Notes: generated from the sequence alone by a model not told the origin. Shown: positions 27,215 through 36,859, counted from the stretch's first letter. The stretch is 64,000 nt of DNA from Treponema sp. (GCA_016286535.1 JAEESZ010000008.1:1-64000), one strand, 5' to 3'. Numbers and translations: made by a program.

Positions 27215-28483
27215 CGCCAGCTTATATAGTTCTTCTGTGGCGATTCTTGCTTTTGCAACGATATCGCCACAATTTTTTGGAAAGCAGTAGTAGAGGACTT
27301 TCATGTCTCCTATACAAATCATATCTCCAATTTCATACCAGTAATAATCTGAATAAAGGCTATAGCTTGATTTTACCTTTTGTTCGTAATGTAATTCTCC
27401 ATTGCAGCCATTAAGAACAAAGCCATTGTTATCATGTTTTAATCTTCCCTGGCCCACAAAGTAAATTGCCTTTGTATTAACCATCATATAAATATCAACT
27501 TCAACATCTATACAATAACTTTGATTTTGAATCTCTTTTCTAACCATTTCCCTTTCCCAGCTGAACCAGTCCGGAACATGATTAAAAAGAAGGGGAGCCT
27601 TGTTCTGTCCTATTTTTTTATTTTCTAAAAAGCCTTTTTCTGTTAATTCCCATACAGAAGAACAGTTTTTGCAGGTAAGGAGAGTACCTTTTCCTTCCAT
27701 GCAATCTTCCCTCCCGCACACAGAGCACTTATACAAAACGCGGTTCAAATAGTCTGCGCGGAAATCTTCCTTAATGACTACATTATTATCCTGCTGCCAC
27801 TTCCAGTTATCGAAGGTGAACTCTTTTTGTAAAATCTCGTTTAATTCATCAACAGATTTTTCCTGGATTTCATCCGGCGAAAGAAGATATTTTACATTTG
27901 CAGAAACATCAACCTTCCTTACCTGAAGATTATTGTAAAGAGGATCTCTTGCAAAGGCTCCGAAGGTTTTTACCATTATTACCGGAACATTAAGAAGTTT
28001 AAGACATTTGCCCAGAGTTTTTGGCACAGGAGTTGCCCTTCCGTCAAAGCTGTAGCTTGCTTCGGGGTACATTAAAACTGAATCCTTTAATTTATCAAGG
28101 GCATACTTAATCTTTTTGACCATTACAAAATCAGCTACAAATTTATTGGTTGGAATGCAGCCAATATGCCTCAGAAGAGAAGCTTTTCCCACAAAACCGT
28201 CGCTGGTACATACAATGTTCAGCGGACGGGGATAGAAAATTGCTTCTGCAATTTCCAGGTCCATAAAGCAGGAATGGTTCATTAAAATAAGACAGGGCTG
28301 GTCTTTTGCAAGCTTTTCCATGCCGGTCTGAGTGTAAGTAAAATTTGTATCCTTCAAATCCTTTTTACCCAGGCTTTTCATTAAGAAACGCCAGAAGAGA
28401 GCCGGACGCAAAGGATACTGATTTTTTGCACTTTTCATTGCCATTACTTTTTTGTAGCTGGACTTTTTTACAACTGTTTTCAT
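27182..28483 (-). CDS. PlsC-type acyltransferase with zinc-ribbon insert
   Basis: This 433-residue protein has an acyltransferase domain with the HX4D catalytic motif (NHSCFMD, about 68-74) and the later YPEASYSFDGRATPV segment, as in 1-acylglycerol-phosphate acyltransferases. Around residues 255-280 there is a CxxC...CxxC pair (CSVCGRE..., CKNC) that looks like a zinc ribbon. A beta-rich C-terminal part follows. The substrate is uncertain: a lipid or a surface glycan. It is the third gene of GH43-GH3-acyltransferase, 21 bp after GH3. Its C-terminal tail is encoded inside a repeat copy, so the original end was probably a few residues earlier. Confidence 0.75.
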   Translation of the reverse strand: MKTVVKKSSYKKVMAMKSAKNQYPLRPALFWRFLMKSLGKKDLKDTNFTYTQTGMEKLAKDQPCLILMNHSCFMDLEIAEAIFYPRPLNIVCTSDGFVGKASLLRHIGCIPTNKFVADFVMVKKIKYALDKLKDSVLMYPEASYSFDGRATPVPKTLGKCLKLLNVPVIMVKTFGAFARDPLYNNLQVRKVDVSANVKYLLSPDEIQEKSVDELNEILQKEFTFDNWKWQQDNNVVIKEDFRADYLNRVLYKCSVCGREDCMEGKGTLLTCKNCSSVWELTEKGFLENKKIGQNKAPLLFNHVPDWFSWEREMVRKEIQNQSYCIDVEVDIYMMVNTKAIYFVGQGRLKHDNNGFVLNGCNGELHYEQKVKSSYSLYSDYYWYEIGDMICIGDMKVLYYCFPKNCGDIVAKARIATEELYKLALAQVSVHSIT

Positions 28484-28504
28484 AGTATGTCCTTAATAAG
28501 TTGG

Positions 28505-30589
28505 CTAAATACTAATTTTTATTTGTGCACTCTTGCTGGCTCCAAGTTTTTCAGAAAGTTCAACTGGAGCTGAATCTGCAATAGTTATAAAATAATCTCC
28601 TGAAAGAATTTCTGCTTTTCCTTCCTGATTAATGCTTTCAAAGGCTGTCATAGGAAGGGTAAAGGAAATATCTTTTTTACTCTGCTTTGCAACTTCCACT
28701 TTTGTAAAATATTTCAAAGATGCAAGAGGATCATCTTCATTTCTCTTTACTTTTGAAATATAAACCTGAACAACTTCTTTTGCATCAAAGCTGCCTGTGT
28801 TTTCAAGAGTAAAGTCTACCTTTATTCCGTCTGAAGTTTTTTCTGCTTTTGCATTTTCAAACTTAAAGGAAGTGTAAGAAAGTCCAAAGCCGAATGGGAA
28901 GAGGGCTTCTTTTGTCTGATAGCGGTAAGTTCTTCCTTTCATTGAATAATCTTCAAAATCAGGTAAGTCTGCTGTTGCTTTAGGGAAGGTCATTGGAAGA
29001 TGGGCAGATGGTACTGTGTCTCCAAAGATGATATCGGCAATTGCGTTTCCGCCTTCTTCTCCAGGGTACCAGGCAAATAAAATTGCGTCTGCAATTTCGT
29101 AAGGGAAGGCAATTGGAGCGCCTCCTGTTAAGACTAAAACAACAGGAGTTCCCCTGTCGTGAATTGCCTGTAAATAACTTAACTGATGTTCCGGAAGTTC
29201 AATAAAGTCGCGGTCTCCCTTGGTTGTTTCAACAGAGTCTCCTTCTTCTCCTTCCATCATATTGTCTAAGCCAAAGCAGGCAATAATCAGGTCTGCACTT
29301 TCTGCCATACCAACTGTCCAGCCTCTCTGCTTAGAATCATTATACATTCCAACTCCAGGGTGGTAATCAACTGTAATCTGCTGGCGGCTTTCTGTCTTGC
29401 CGATTATTCCTTCAAGAATGGTTACCAGTTTAGAATTAAGACCATAGTAGTTTCCAATAAGGGAATTGATGTTTGTTGCAACCGGTCCCATTACCATTAT
29501 TTTGTGAACTGAATCTTTTACAGGAAGCAGTCCGTTTTTGTTTTTTAAGAGAACTATAGAATCCTGGGCAACCTTTCTTGCAAGGGCTCGGCTTTCTTTT
29601 GTATCTACATCTTTAGCCCCAAGATATGCCCATTTTGATTTTTCCCAGGAATCAAGCATGCCTAATTTTGCCTGAGTCATAAGAAGATTGAATACACTCT
29701 GGTTTACTTTTTCTTCCGGTAAGATTCCCTGTCTTACAGCGGCAATTGCAGCGTGGTAGGTGCAGCCGCAGTTTAAGTCACAGCCGTTAGAAATTGCCAG
29801 AGCTGCAGATTCTTCTTCTGTTTTTGTTACCTTATGATTTGTATGGAAGTCCCTGATTGCCCAGCAGTCACTTACAACATGACCTTTAAAATTCCACTGT
29901 TTGCGAAGAATATCTGCAAGAAGGAATTTACTTCCGCAGCAAGGCTCATCATAAAGTCTCTGGTAAGCTCCCATAACAGATTCAACACCTGCATCTACAA
30001 GGGCCTTAAAGGCGGGAAGGTAAGTTTCCCATAAGTCTTTTTTTGAAGGTTTTACATTTGCTGTGTGGCGGGTAGATTCAGGTCCTGAGTGAACTGCAAA
30101 ATGCTTTGCGCAGGCCGCAAGCTTAAGGTTGTCTTTGTCATCTCCCTGGAGGCCTTTTACTGCTGCAACGCCCATTCTGCTTGTAAGATATGGATCTTCT
30201 CCAAAGGTTTCCTGGCCACGGCCCCATCTTGGGTCCCTGAAGATATTGATGTTTGGAGTCCAGAAGGTAAGGCCGCGGAATTGTCCGTAGTCTCCTACCT
30301 TTTGAGCCTCGTTGTATTTTGCACGGGCTTCATCCGAAATTACTTCGTATTCTTTTTGAACAAGTTCTGTATCAAAAGTAGCGGCAATGCCTATTGTCTG
30401 AGGAAATACTGTTGCGTAACCGGCTCTGGCAACTCCGTGTAAGGCTTCATTCCACCAGTTGTAAGGTTTTATTCCAAGTCTTTCAACTCCCGGACTTTCA
30501 TGTAACATAAGGCTTACTTTCTCTTCCAGAGTCATTTCGCTTATTAAGGCATTAATTTCTTCTTTTCTTTCCTCTTCAATTTTTGACAT
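28505..30589 (-). CDS. GH3 family glycosidase
   Basis: This 694-residue beta-glycosidase has the GH3 N-terminal barrel (KPYNWWNEALHGVARAG, YLTSRMGVAAVKGLQGD, KHFAVHSGPE) with the nucleophile in GHVVSDCWAI, then the second domain and a fibronectin-like C terminus. WWNEALHGVA is frequent in beta-xylosidase and beta-glucosidase members, so the product is probably a xylosidase or glucosidase. No signal peptide is seen, indicating cytoplasmic action. It lies 22 bp after the exported GH43 gene, with a GCAGGTGG ribosome site. Confidence 0.88.
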   Translation of the reverse strand: MSKIEEERKEEINALISEMTLEEKVSLMLHESPGVERLGIKPYNWWNEALHGVARAGYATVFPQTIGIAATFDTELVQKEYEVISDEARAKYNEAQKVGDYGQFRGLTFWTPNINIFRDPRWGRGQETFGEDPYLTSRMGVAAVKGLQGDDKDNLKLAACAKHFAVHSGPESTRHTANVKPSKKDLWETYLPAFKALVDAGVESVMGAYQRLYDEPCCGSKFLLADILRKQWNFKGHVVSDCWAIRDFHTNHKVTKTEEESAALAISNGCDLNCGCTYHAAIAAVRQGILPEEKVNQSVFNLLMTQAKLGMLDSWEKSKWAYLGAKDVDTKESRALARKVAQDSIVLLKNKNGLLPVKDSVHKIMVMGPVATNINSLIGNYYGLNSKLVTILEGIIGKTESRQQITVDYHPGVGMYNDSKQRGWTVGMAESADLIIACFGLDNMMEGEEGDSVETTKGDRDFIELPEHQLSYLQAIHDRGTPVVLVLTGGAPIAFPYEIADAILFAWYPGEEGGNAIADIIFGDTVPSAHLPMTFPKATADLPDFEDYSMKGRTYRYQTKEALFPFGFGLSYTSFKFENAKAEKTSDGIKVDFTLENTGSFDAKEVVQVYISKVKRNEDDPLASLKYFTKVEVAKQSKKDISFTLPMTAFESINQEGKAEILSGDYFITIADSAPVELSEKLGASKSAQIKISI

Positions 30590-30611
30590 CTTAAATATCC
30601 ACCTGCTTTAA

Positions 30612-32093
30612 TTATTCTACTTTCCATGATTCAATTTCTGAATTCTGGTCAAATACTATATAAATATTACAAACCAAGTTTAAAGATTTTGCAATAGGCA
30701 TTTTTTCCCTAAAGCTTCCTTTACCCTTTGTTTTTACCTGGCAGAGAAGATTTTCGCTGGAAATAGAATCTTTATAAATTTTTACAAGAGATTTTTTGTT
30801 TGCGGCTCCTGTATTTATGGTTATGCATTCTGCACCTTTAGAAAAATCCACATTTTTAAGGTAAACATAAGATTCTGCAGCAATTCCGGCTAAAGTCTGA
30901 TTATTTGTTGAAACTGCATTTTTACTTGTGGCATAAGTTGGTCCCTTAACAAGAGTGTATGGATCAAAGTTAGCTACAGCTTTTACTCCGCCGTTACTTG
31001 CAGTCTGAATAGGCCAGCTGCCGTCTTCGTTAATTTTAAAATCTGCAAGACATATATTTCTGTAGCCGCCTTTTTCAAAGCCAAGCTTCTTTTCCATCTG
31101 CTGGGCATGGAAGGCAATGTAATGTTTTCCTTTAAATTCAAAAATCCAGTGATGGTTGTTACCCCAGGCACCAAAATAATTTCCAGGATTTTTTAAGGTG
31201 TAGCCTGCATATTTAAATGGTCCTAAAGGAGATGATGAAGTCATATAGGCAATTACAGCTGCAGGTGGAACTTCATCACCTTTTGCATCTTTACGGTCTG
31301 CCCAGTTAGAACAGTATGAATAGTAGTAGGTATTACCAATTTTGTTTATGCCTGAATCTTCAAAAAGCCATGGTGCGTCAATTTCAACAGGATCTCCTGC
31401 TAAGGAAATCATGTCATCATTAAGGGCTGCAACTCTGGCAGATTTTGGATGGGCAACGTCCTTCTGGTGGCCGCCTCCAAAGTAGAGATATCCCTTTCCG
31501 TCAGAATCAATAAGAACAGCAGGGTCAAAAAGCCAGTAAACCTTTGAACAGTTTGGAGTAGAGCGGCTTACAAGAGGTTTTCCGATAGGGTCAACAAAAG
31601 GGCCGGTAGGGGAGTCTGAACATACAACTCCAATTCCGTTTCCGTTGTCTGCAAAGTAAATAAAGAATTTATCTTTTCCATTGATTTTTTTTACACAGGC
31701 TGCAGGGGCCCAGGAATTGTTGGCCCATTTTGCACAGCCCTGAGGATTCTGTTTTCCTCCAATGGCAATTTCGCCGCAGTCGGTCCAGTTTACCAGGTCT
31801 TTTGAAGAAAAAATGTTTAGACTGTTGATTTTATTGTAGCTGTTATCCTGTTTTCCTAAGGAATATTCGGCCTGCTGGGCATCATTTGTTCCGTAAATAT
31901 AAACTGTGTCATTATAAATAAGAACTGTCGGGTCTGCAGTGAATTTTGTGGCAACCGCAGGGTTATTTTCAGAAATTGCCTTTACAGCTTTTTCTGCCAT
32001 GATTTTTTGAAGTGGTGTAACTTCAATTCCATTTAATGTAGAGTTGAACATAAAAAATAATACTCCTAAAGTATAAAATGTTATCTTTTTCAT
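30612..32093 (-). CDS. Exported GH43-like glycosidase
   Basis: This 493-residue protein has a signal peptide (about 1-22) and a five-bladed propeller glycosidase domain. Conserved acids appear in the contexts KFTADPTVLIYND (general base), WLFDPAVLID (pKa modulator) and WLFEDSGINKIG (general acid), as in GH43 arabinofuranosidases and xylosidases. The C-terminal 120 residues are beta-rich (AAESYVYLKNVDFSKGAECI) and resemble a CBM6-type carbohydrate-binding module. It would trim arabinoxylan-like material outside the cytoplasm and feed the cytoplasmic GH3. First gene of the three-gene operon. Confidence 0.83.
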   Translation of the reverse strand: MKKITFYTLGVLFFMFNSTLNGIEVTPLQKIMAEKAVKAISENNPAVATKFTADPTVLIYNDTVYIYGTNDAQQAEYSLGKQDNSYNKINSLNIFSSKDLVNWTDCGEIAIGGKQNPQGCAKWANNSWAPAACVKKINGKDKFFIYFADNGNGIGVVCSDSPTGPFVDPIGKPLVSRSTPNCSKVYWLFDPAVLIDSDGKGYLYFGGGHQKDVAHPKSARVAALNDDMISLAGDPVEIDAPWLFEDSGINKIGNTYYYSYCSNWADRKDAKGDEVPPAAVIAYMTSSSPLGPFKYAGYTLKNPGNYFGAWGNNHHWIFEFKGKHYIAFHAQQMEKKLGFEKGGYRNICLADFKINEDGSWPIQTASNGGVKAVANFDPYTLVKGPTYATSKNAVSTNNQTLAGIAAESYVYLKNVDFSKGAECITINTGAANKKSLVKIYKDSISSENLLCQVKTKGKGSFREKMPIAKSLNLVCNIYIVFDQNSEIESWKVE

Positions 32094-32164
32094 ACTTTAA
32101 GAGTACTATGATTTTGAAAAATAGTAAAACGATTAACCGCTTTTTATTCCACTAATACAGAAAT

Positions 32165-33904
32165 TTACCTACTTAATTTTCTGTAAACAGTTCTTTTTGG
32201 AACTCCGGCTTCTTCACCGAATTCCTTCATCTTCCATTCTGCATATTCAGACCAGTTTCCTTCAAAGAAGCGAACCTGAGAGTTGTTTTCAAAGGCAAGA
32301 ATATGGGTACAGATGCGGTCCAGGAACCAGCGGTCATGACTTACAACCATTGCACAGCCTGCAAAGTCTTCAAGAGCTTCTTCAAGGGCTCTGACAGTCT
32401 GAACGTCAAGGTCGTTGGTTGGTTCGTCGAATAAGAGTACGTTACCGCTTTCTTTAAGCATCATTCCAAGGTTTAGTCTGTTGCGTTCTCCACCCGAAAG
32501 TACGCTTACCTTTTTATTCTGATCAGGACCTGTAAAATTAAACCAGCCGCAGTAGGCATGGGCATTTACCTCTCTTACGCCGCCTTCAAGGGCGCGTCCT
32601 TTTTCGTCTACGGCTCCAAGTTTTACCAGGTCGCCGCCGCCACCTAAAGTTTCGTATACAGTTTTATTCATATCAAGGCCGGTTCTCATCTGGTCTACGT
32701 AAACAAGTTTAACTGTCTGTCCGACTTTTATAGAGCCGGAATCTGGTTTTTCTCCGCCAGGAAGACCTGCAGCATCAACAATCATCTTGAATAAGGTTGT
32801 TTTACCGGCACCGTTAGGTCCTACAATTCCGACAATGGCTCCGGCTGGAATATGAACGTTAAGGTTTTCGAATAAAAGTTTGTCGCCAAAAGATTTTGAA
32901 AGGTTTTCAAAATCAATTACCTGGCCGCCAAGACGAGGTCCTGCAGGAATGGAAATCTGAGTGTCTTTAAGCTGTTTTTTAGATTCCATGGCCATTAAAT
33001 CATTATAGCGGGTGATGTGTTCCTTATGTTTTGCCTGACGACCCTTTGCCCCCATGTGAATCCATTCAAGCTCTTTCTGGATTTCTTTCTGGCGTTCTGA
33101 TTCGTGCTTGCTTTCGAGGGCAAGTCTCTGATTTTTCTGTTCAAGCCATGAAGAGTAATTTCCCTTAAACGGATAGCCCTCGCCGCGGTCTAGTTCAAGA
33201 ATCCAGCCGGCAACATCGTCCAGAAAGTAACGGTCATGGGTAATGGCAATTACAGTTCCAGGATAATCGTGCAGATGTTTTTCCAGCCAGGCAACGGTTT
33301 CGGCATCAAGGTGGTTTGTAGGTTCATCAAGTAAAAGAATATCAGGTTTTTGTAAAAGAAGACGGCATAAAGCAACACGGCGTCTTTCTCCTCCAGATAA
33401 AACATCAACTACCTGATCAGAAGGAGGGCAGCGCAGGGCTTCCATTGCCAGCTCAAGATTTGCATCAAGATTCCAGGCATCAAGCATATCAAGTTTTTCC
33501 TGAACTTCGCCCTGTCTTGCAGCAAGTTTATCAAAATCTGCATCTGGATCTGCGTAGGCTTCGCCAATTTTATCAAATTCTTCAAGTAAGTCTGTAATTT
33601 CTTTTACACCTTCTTTTACAACTTCCATTACGGTTTTTCCTGGTTCAAGATATGGTTCCTGTTCAAGATATCCGATTGTATAGCCTGGGGCTAAAGAAGT
33701 TTCTCCTGTGTAGTCTTTATCTATTCCTGCAAGAATTTTAAATAAAGATGATTTTCCGGCTCCGTTGGCACCAATAACGCCGATTTTTGCTCCATAGTAA
33801 TATGAAATACTTATGTCTTTTAATACAACTTTTGTTCCGTAAGCACGGCCAACCCGGTCCATTGTGTAAATAATTTTTTTATCATCAAAAGTTTTTGCAC
33901 ACAT
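32165..33904 (-). CDS. ettA: Energy-dependent translational throttle protein EttA
   Basis: This 579-residue ABC-F ATPase has two cassettes (GANGAGKSS and GPNGAGKTT; LSGGERRR and LSGGERNR; LLLDEPTNHLD and LLFDEPTNDLD). The linker WIHMGAKGRQAKHKEHITRY is close to EttA. EttA binds the ribosomal E site and gates the first elongation step according to ADP/ATP ratio. The N-terminal MCAKTFDDKKIIYTMDRVGR also fits. The ribosome site is AAGGAG. Confidence 0.9.
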   Translation of the reverse strand: MCAKTFDDKKIIYTMDRVGRAYGTKVVLKDISISYYYGAKIGVIGANGAGKSSLFKILAGIDKDYTGETSLAPGYTIGYLEQEPYLEPGKTVMEVVKEGVKEITDLLEEFDKIGEAYADPDADFDKLAARQGEVQEKLDMLDAWNLDANLELAMEALRCPPSDQVVDVLSGGERRRVALCRLLLQKPDILLLDEPTNHLDAETVAWLEKHLHDYPGTVIAITHDRYFLDDVAGWILELDRGEGYPFKGNYSSWLEQKNQRLALESKHESERQKEIQKELEWIHMGAKGRQAKHKEHITRYNDLMAMESKKQLKDTQISIPAGPRLGGQVIDFENLSKSFGDKLLFENLNVHIPAGAIVGIVGPNGAGKTTLFKMIVDAAGLPGGEKPDSGSIKVGQTVKLVYVDQMRTGLDMNKTVYETLGGGGDLVKLGAVDEKGRALEGGVREVNAHAYCGWFNFTGPDQNKKVSVLSGGERNRLNLGMMLKESGNVLLFDEPTNDLDVQTVRALEEALEDFAGCAMVVSHDRWFLDRICTHILAFENNSQVRFFEGNWSEYAEWKMKEFGEEAGVPKRTVYRKLSR

Positions 33905-34034
33905 TTATCTGAAGGCTCCTTATACAGTGTTTTCAATCTAAACTAAAGTAAATATATAGAAAAGATTTGATTTTTGCTATAGTAGGGGAAAGTCTGTAAA
34001 AAAGTTTTTTGACCTTGTATTTATTAAATTTAAG

Positions 34035-34063
34035 TTGTCCCATCTTACTTTTGCATTTATAAT
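34035..34063 (+). promoter_or_regulatory. Promoter placing +1 at the ATG
   Basis: TTGTCC (34035-34040), a 17-bp spacer and TATAAT (34058-34063) are followed 6 nt later by ATG 34070. The transcript should be leaderless or nearly so. No ribosome site is present. Confidence 0.65.
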
Positions 34064-34069
34064 GTTCGT

Positions 34070-35383
34070 ATGGATAAAGTCTTTCTGGCTATTAGAGATT
34101 ATGAAACTGCTCGCGCTTTCCAGTCTACCTTATCGGATTATTTCGAGACTGAGGTATATTCTAATGAGGTAGATGCTTTAAATGCTTTGCTGGAGAATCA
34201 ATATGTTTGTATTCTGATTGACTTTTCTACTACCACTCTTGATGGTGAAGCCATTCTCAATTATCTTGTAACCTCGAATCTTATAGACAATCAGCCTGTC
34301 TGTGTAATTATAGATCCGCCAAATCTTCAAAAAGAACTGGATTTGTTTAACCGGGGCTGTGCAGAAATTTTCAATAAACCTATAGATCCTATTGTAACCA
34401 GAAAACGTGTTCAGAACGTTGTTACAATTTCAAAATTAAAGAAGAACGTTGCAGAGTACGAGCATAAGCTTATTACTGATCCTTTGACAGGTTTACTTAA
34501 TAAGGATGGTTTTCAGGCCAAGGTTCGTAAAGAATTAAAATTAAAGCGTCCGGGAGCCTTTATTATGGCAGATATGGACGGCTTAAAATATATCAATGAT
34601 AACTTTTCTCACCAGGTTGGGGATAATATAATTATGGGGGTTGGCGAGCAGATTTTAAAAGTCTGTTCAGAGAATGCCTTTATAAGTCATATTTCCGGTG
34701 ATGAATTCTGTATTTATCTCTATGACGTTGAATCCAAGGATTATGTAGCAAGGTTATGTCAGCGTCTGCTTTCTGCCGTTATAACCAAGGTTTTGATTCC
34801 GGACCTTTCAAGGCCGGTTTCTCTTTCCATTGGAATTGCCATGTATCCTTCTTCTGCCCAGACTTACGAAAACCTTTCTTCAAAGGCTGATCATGCCCTG
34901 CTGTATGTAAAAAATCACGGAAAGGGGGCCTTTAAGTTCCATGGTCCAAGAGATGACAGGGAAGAGATGCTCAAGGGTAGACAGGAATGTACCAATGTAG
35001 CACCTCACGTAATGTTACGAAAACGCGAGGGAGAAGATATTCAAACCTGGCTTAAATTCGGTGAGTTCCGTATTGTTTATCTTACCTATCAAAAATATTC
35101 CAGCGAAGTTCTTTCTGCAAACTTCTGTCTTATCAATATTGTAGATTTAAAGAATCGGGAATATCCGGACAGTAAAAAGGTTTCTTCGCTGAACGATAAG
35201 ATTTCAACCTTTATTAAAGAAGCTGAGTTCCCTGGAATCTTCTCCTGGTATTCTATAAGTCAGCTTTTAATTATGACGGTAAATAAATCTATTCTTTCCA
35301 GAGGTTTAACAAGATTAAGACAGGAACTTTCTGCAGAAATGAAGGCTCTTATGCTTGATATTGAACTTCTTGAATCTATTTAG
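34070..35383 (+). CDS. Receiver-like/GGDEF response protein
   Basis: This 437-residue cytoplasmic protein has an N-terminal receiver-like domain (1-120) with a candidate phospho-acceptor Asp in ILIDFS and the conserved Lys in FNKPID. The usual N-terminal acidic pair is reduced (AIRDYE). A GGDEF domain with ADMDGLKYIND and SGDEF (209-213) follows. Residues before SGDEF do not form the RxxD inhibitory site. The last 130 residues are not recognised. It could make c-di-GMP without product inhibition. Predicted leaderless mRNA. Confidence 0.82.
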   Translation: MDKVFLAIRDYETARAFQSTLSDYFETEVYSNEVDALNALLENQYVCILIDFSTTTLDGEAILNYLVTSNLIDNQPVCVIIDPPNLQKELDLFNRGCAEIFNKPIDPIVTRKRVQNVVTISKLKKNVAEYEHKLITDPLTGLLNKDGFQAKVRKELKLKRPGAFIMADMDGLKYINDNFSHQVGDNIIMGVGEQILKVCSENAFISHISGDEFCIYLYDVESKDYVARLCQRLLSAVITKVLIPDLSRPVSLSIGIAMYPSSAQTYENLSSKADHALLYVKNHGKGAFKFHGPRDDREEMLKGRQECTNVAPHVMLRKREGEDIQTWLKFGEFRIVYLTYQKYSSEVLSANFCLINIVDLKNREYPDSKKVSSLNDKISTFIKEAEFPGIFSWYSISQLLIMTVNKSILSRGLTRLRQELSAEMKALMLDIELLESI

Positions 35384-35429
35384 GCCGGCTGAGAGTTCAC
35401 AATTCGCCATCTTAAGCCGCGCGGTCCTG

Positions 35430-36428
35430 CTATTCAACTACATAACATTCATAGCCTGCACTACGTAATTTATCTGCATTTGTATTGTTTGCATTTTCGT
35501 TTACGAGGACTATGTAGTAGGTTGTACCGCTGGCCCTTTTCTCTGTTGTTATATAAGCTTCAAAGCCTTTGTCTGTAAGTTCTTTTTGTAAAAGCTTTGC
35601 ATTGTTTTCTGTCTTAAAAAGACCAAGCTGAAGTTTTACTGCCTGTGTGCTTTCTTCTTTTGAAGGGCTTTCATCCGGTGCGGGAGTAATTTCTGTTGTT
35701 GCTGCCTTGTAGGTGCCTGTTCCCTGTTCGGCTTCTCCTGCTTTTGGAACGAAAAACCAGAAGGGGGTAGGTAGAAGCTGGATATCACCTTTTACAATTG
35801 CGGCTTCCATTGAGGAAGGGTAATCAGCAGTAATTTTTGAAGAGTAGCTTTTGTCGCCTGTAATATACCAGAGGGTAAGAAGAATTGTGCTTTTAAGCTC
35901 TTTCATGGAATCGAGCTTGAGGTAAGTCTGCAGCATTACAAGGGGTTCCTGCAAATCTTCTTTTGTTTCTGCCCTGCATAATTCACTCCATTGAGAGTAA
36001 AGTTTAATGTAGGCTTGAATTACCGGATTTTTAGAATTTCTTACGGAAGAGTTTAAGTAGTTGTTGGCTGTAATGTAATCTCCTGAAGAAAGGGCGCAGC
36101 GTACTGCATCTAAAACCAGCTGTTCATTTGATTTTTTTGGCATTCCTTCTGCATCGCCTGCGGCAATGGAAGCAGCTTTTGCGTAGGAAAGGCGGGCATC
36201 TTCGTAAAGATTCATCTGTTCCTGAAGAGAGGCAAGAAAAATATAAACGGATCTTTTATCGCTTAAACTTGTGATTTTTTCTGCGTTTTCGTTAAGGTAT
36301 TCAATTGATTCTTCTATGTTTGCTTTTTGTGCTGCTTTACTGGTAAGGTCTTTTGCTTTTAATTCTGCTGAAAAAATACAGCTTGCAGCAAGGGCTGTAA
36401 ATATAAAACAAAGAAGAGTCTTTTTCAT
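35430..36428 (-). CDS. Exported SPOR-domain protein
   Basis: This 332-residue protein has a signal peptide (about 1-20). A helical repeat region (about 30-200) resembles TPR-type repeats (YEDARLSYAKAASIA). A low-complexity linker rich in Thr, Glu and Ser follows, then a C-terminal SPOR domain (about 262-332, VKLQLGLFKTENNAKLLQKEL...YYIVLV). SPOR domains bind denuded septal peptidoglycan. It follows the LapA-like gene by 6 bp, with a GGAGA site, suggesting an envelope or division role. Confidence 0.75.
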   Translation of the reverse strand: MKKTLLCFIFTALAASCIFSAELKAKDLTSKAAQKANIEESIEYLNENAEKITSLSDKRSVYIFLASLQEQMNLYEDARLSYAKAASIAAGDAEGMPKKSNEQLVLDAVRCALSSGDYITANNYLNSSVRNSKNPVIQAYIKLYSQWSELCRAETKEDLQEPLVMLQTYLKLDSMKELKSTILLTLWYITGDKSYSSKITADYPSSMEAAIVKGDIQLLPTPFWFFVPKAGEAEQGTGTYKAATTEITPAPDESPSKEESTQAVKLQLGLFKTENNAKLLQKELTDKGFEAYITTEKRASGTTYYIVLVNENANNTNADKLRSAGYECYVVE

Positions 36429-36434
36429 TTACAA

Positions 36435-36821
36435 TTATTCTCCACTGTTAGTTATAATTGTATTATCGGAAGAAGAAGACTGGGCGTAAACATTATCTTT
36501 AGCTTTTCTGTTCTTTTTGTTTTTAGCTTCCATCTGTTTAATTTCTTTACGAAGTTTTTTGTCTTTTAACTTTTCTTCTTTTTCGGCTTTTTTCTGGTCA
36601 TATTCGACGCCGGCAGAATAAGGCAGCTTGAGTTTTGTAATTAGTACAATTAAAAGAGCAACAATTACACCTGCGGCAAAGGCAATAAAAGCAAGAGTCA
36701 CTACAGGAACATTTTCGTAAGTCTTAAAGAACCAGAAGGTACAGGCATTTGAGATATTAAGGCCAATAAAAAAGGCAAGGAAAATAACTATTAAAATAAG
36801 GATAATTAATGTTGCTATCAT
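36435..36821 (-). CDS. LapA-domain small membrane protein
   Basis: This 128-residue protein has two hydrophobic helices (about 3-25 and 42-64), as in the LapA domain (PF06305), followed by a highly charged Lys/Glu cytoplasmic tail (about 75-115). LapA-type proteins are linked to assembly or turnover of envelope lipids. The start codon lies 6 nt after a -10 box, so the mRNA is predicted leaderless. The divergent ATPase gene starts 38 bp away with an interlocked promoter. Confidence 0.65.
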   Translation of the reverse strand: MIATLIILILIVIFLAFFIGLNISNACTFWFFKTYENVPVVTLAFIAFAAGVIVALLIVLITKLKLPYSAGVEYDQKKAEKEEKLKDKKLRKEIKQMEAKNKKNRKAKDNVYAQSSSSDNTIITNSGE

Positions 36822-36827
36822 TCTTTA

Positions 36828-36856
36828 ATTTTAACAGTAAAAACGATATATTTCAA
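36828..36856 (-). promoter_or_regulatory. Promoter of the LapA-SPOR operon
   Basis: On the minus strand, TTGAAA (36856-36851), a 17-bp spacer and TAAAAT (36833-36828) are followed 6 nt later by the ATG at 36821. Its -35 overlaps the -10/start region of the divergent gene at 36860. Confidence 0.7.
36847..36852 (+). promoter_or_regulatory. -10 box of the FtsH-like ATPase gene
   Basis: TATATT at 36847-36852 lies 7 nt before ATG 36860. The -35 region (TTTAAT at 36824-36829) is weak, and no ribosome site is present, so this is a tentative leaderless start. Confidence 0.4.
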
Positions 36857-36859
36857 TTT

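Noticed and set aside
27011..27229. A plus-strand open frame encoding two similar halves
   Set aside because: It is read from the tandem duplication in a frame different from the GH94 gene. The internal repeat reflects the DNA repeat, and no ribosome site or family resemblance supports it.
33919..33947. Promoter for ettA (TTTAGT-17-TATAAG)
   Set aside because: The -10 overlaps the ribosome site AAGGAG, so a transcript starting there would lack it. The true promoter is probably further upstream and was not identified.
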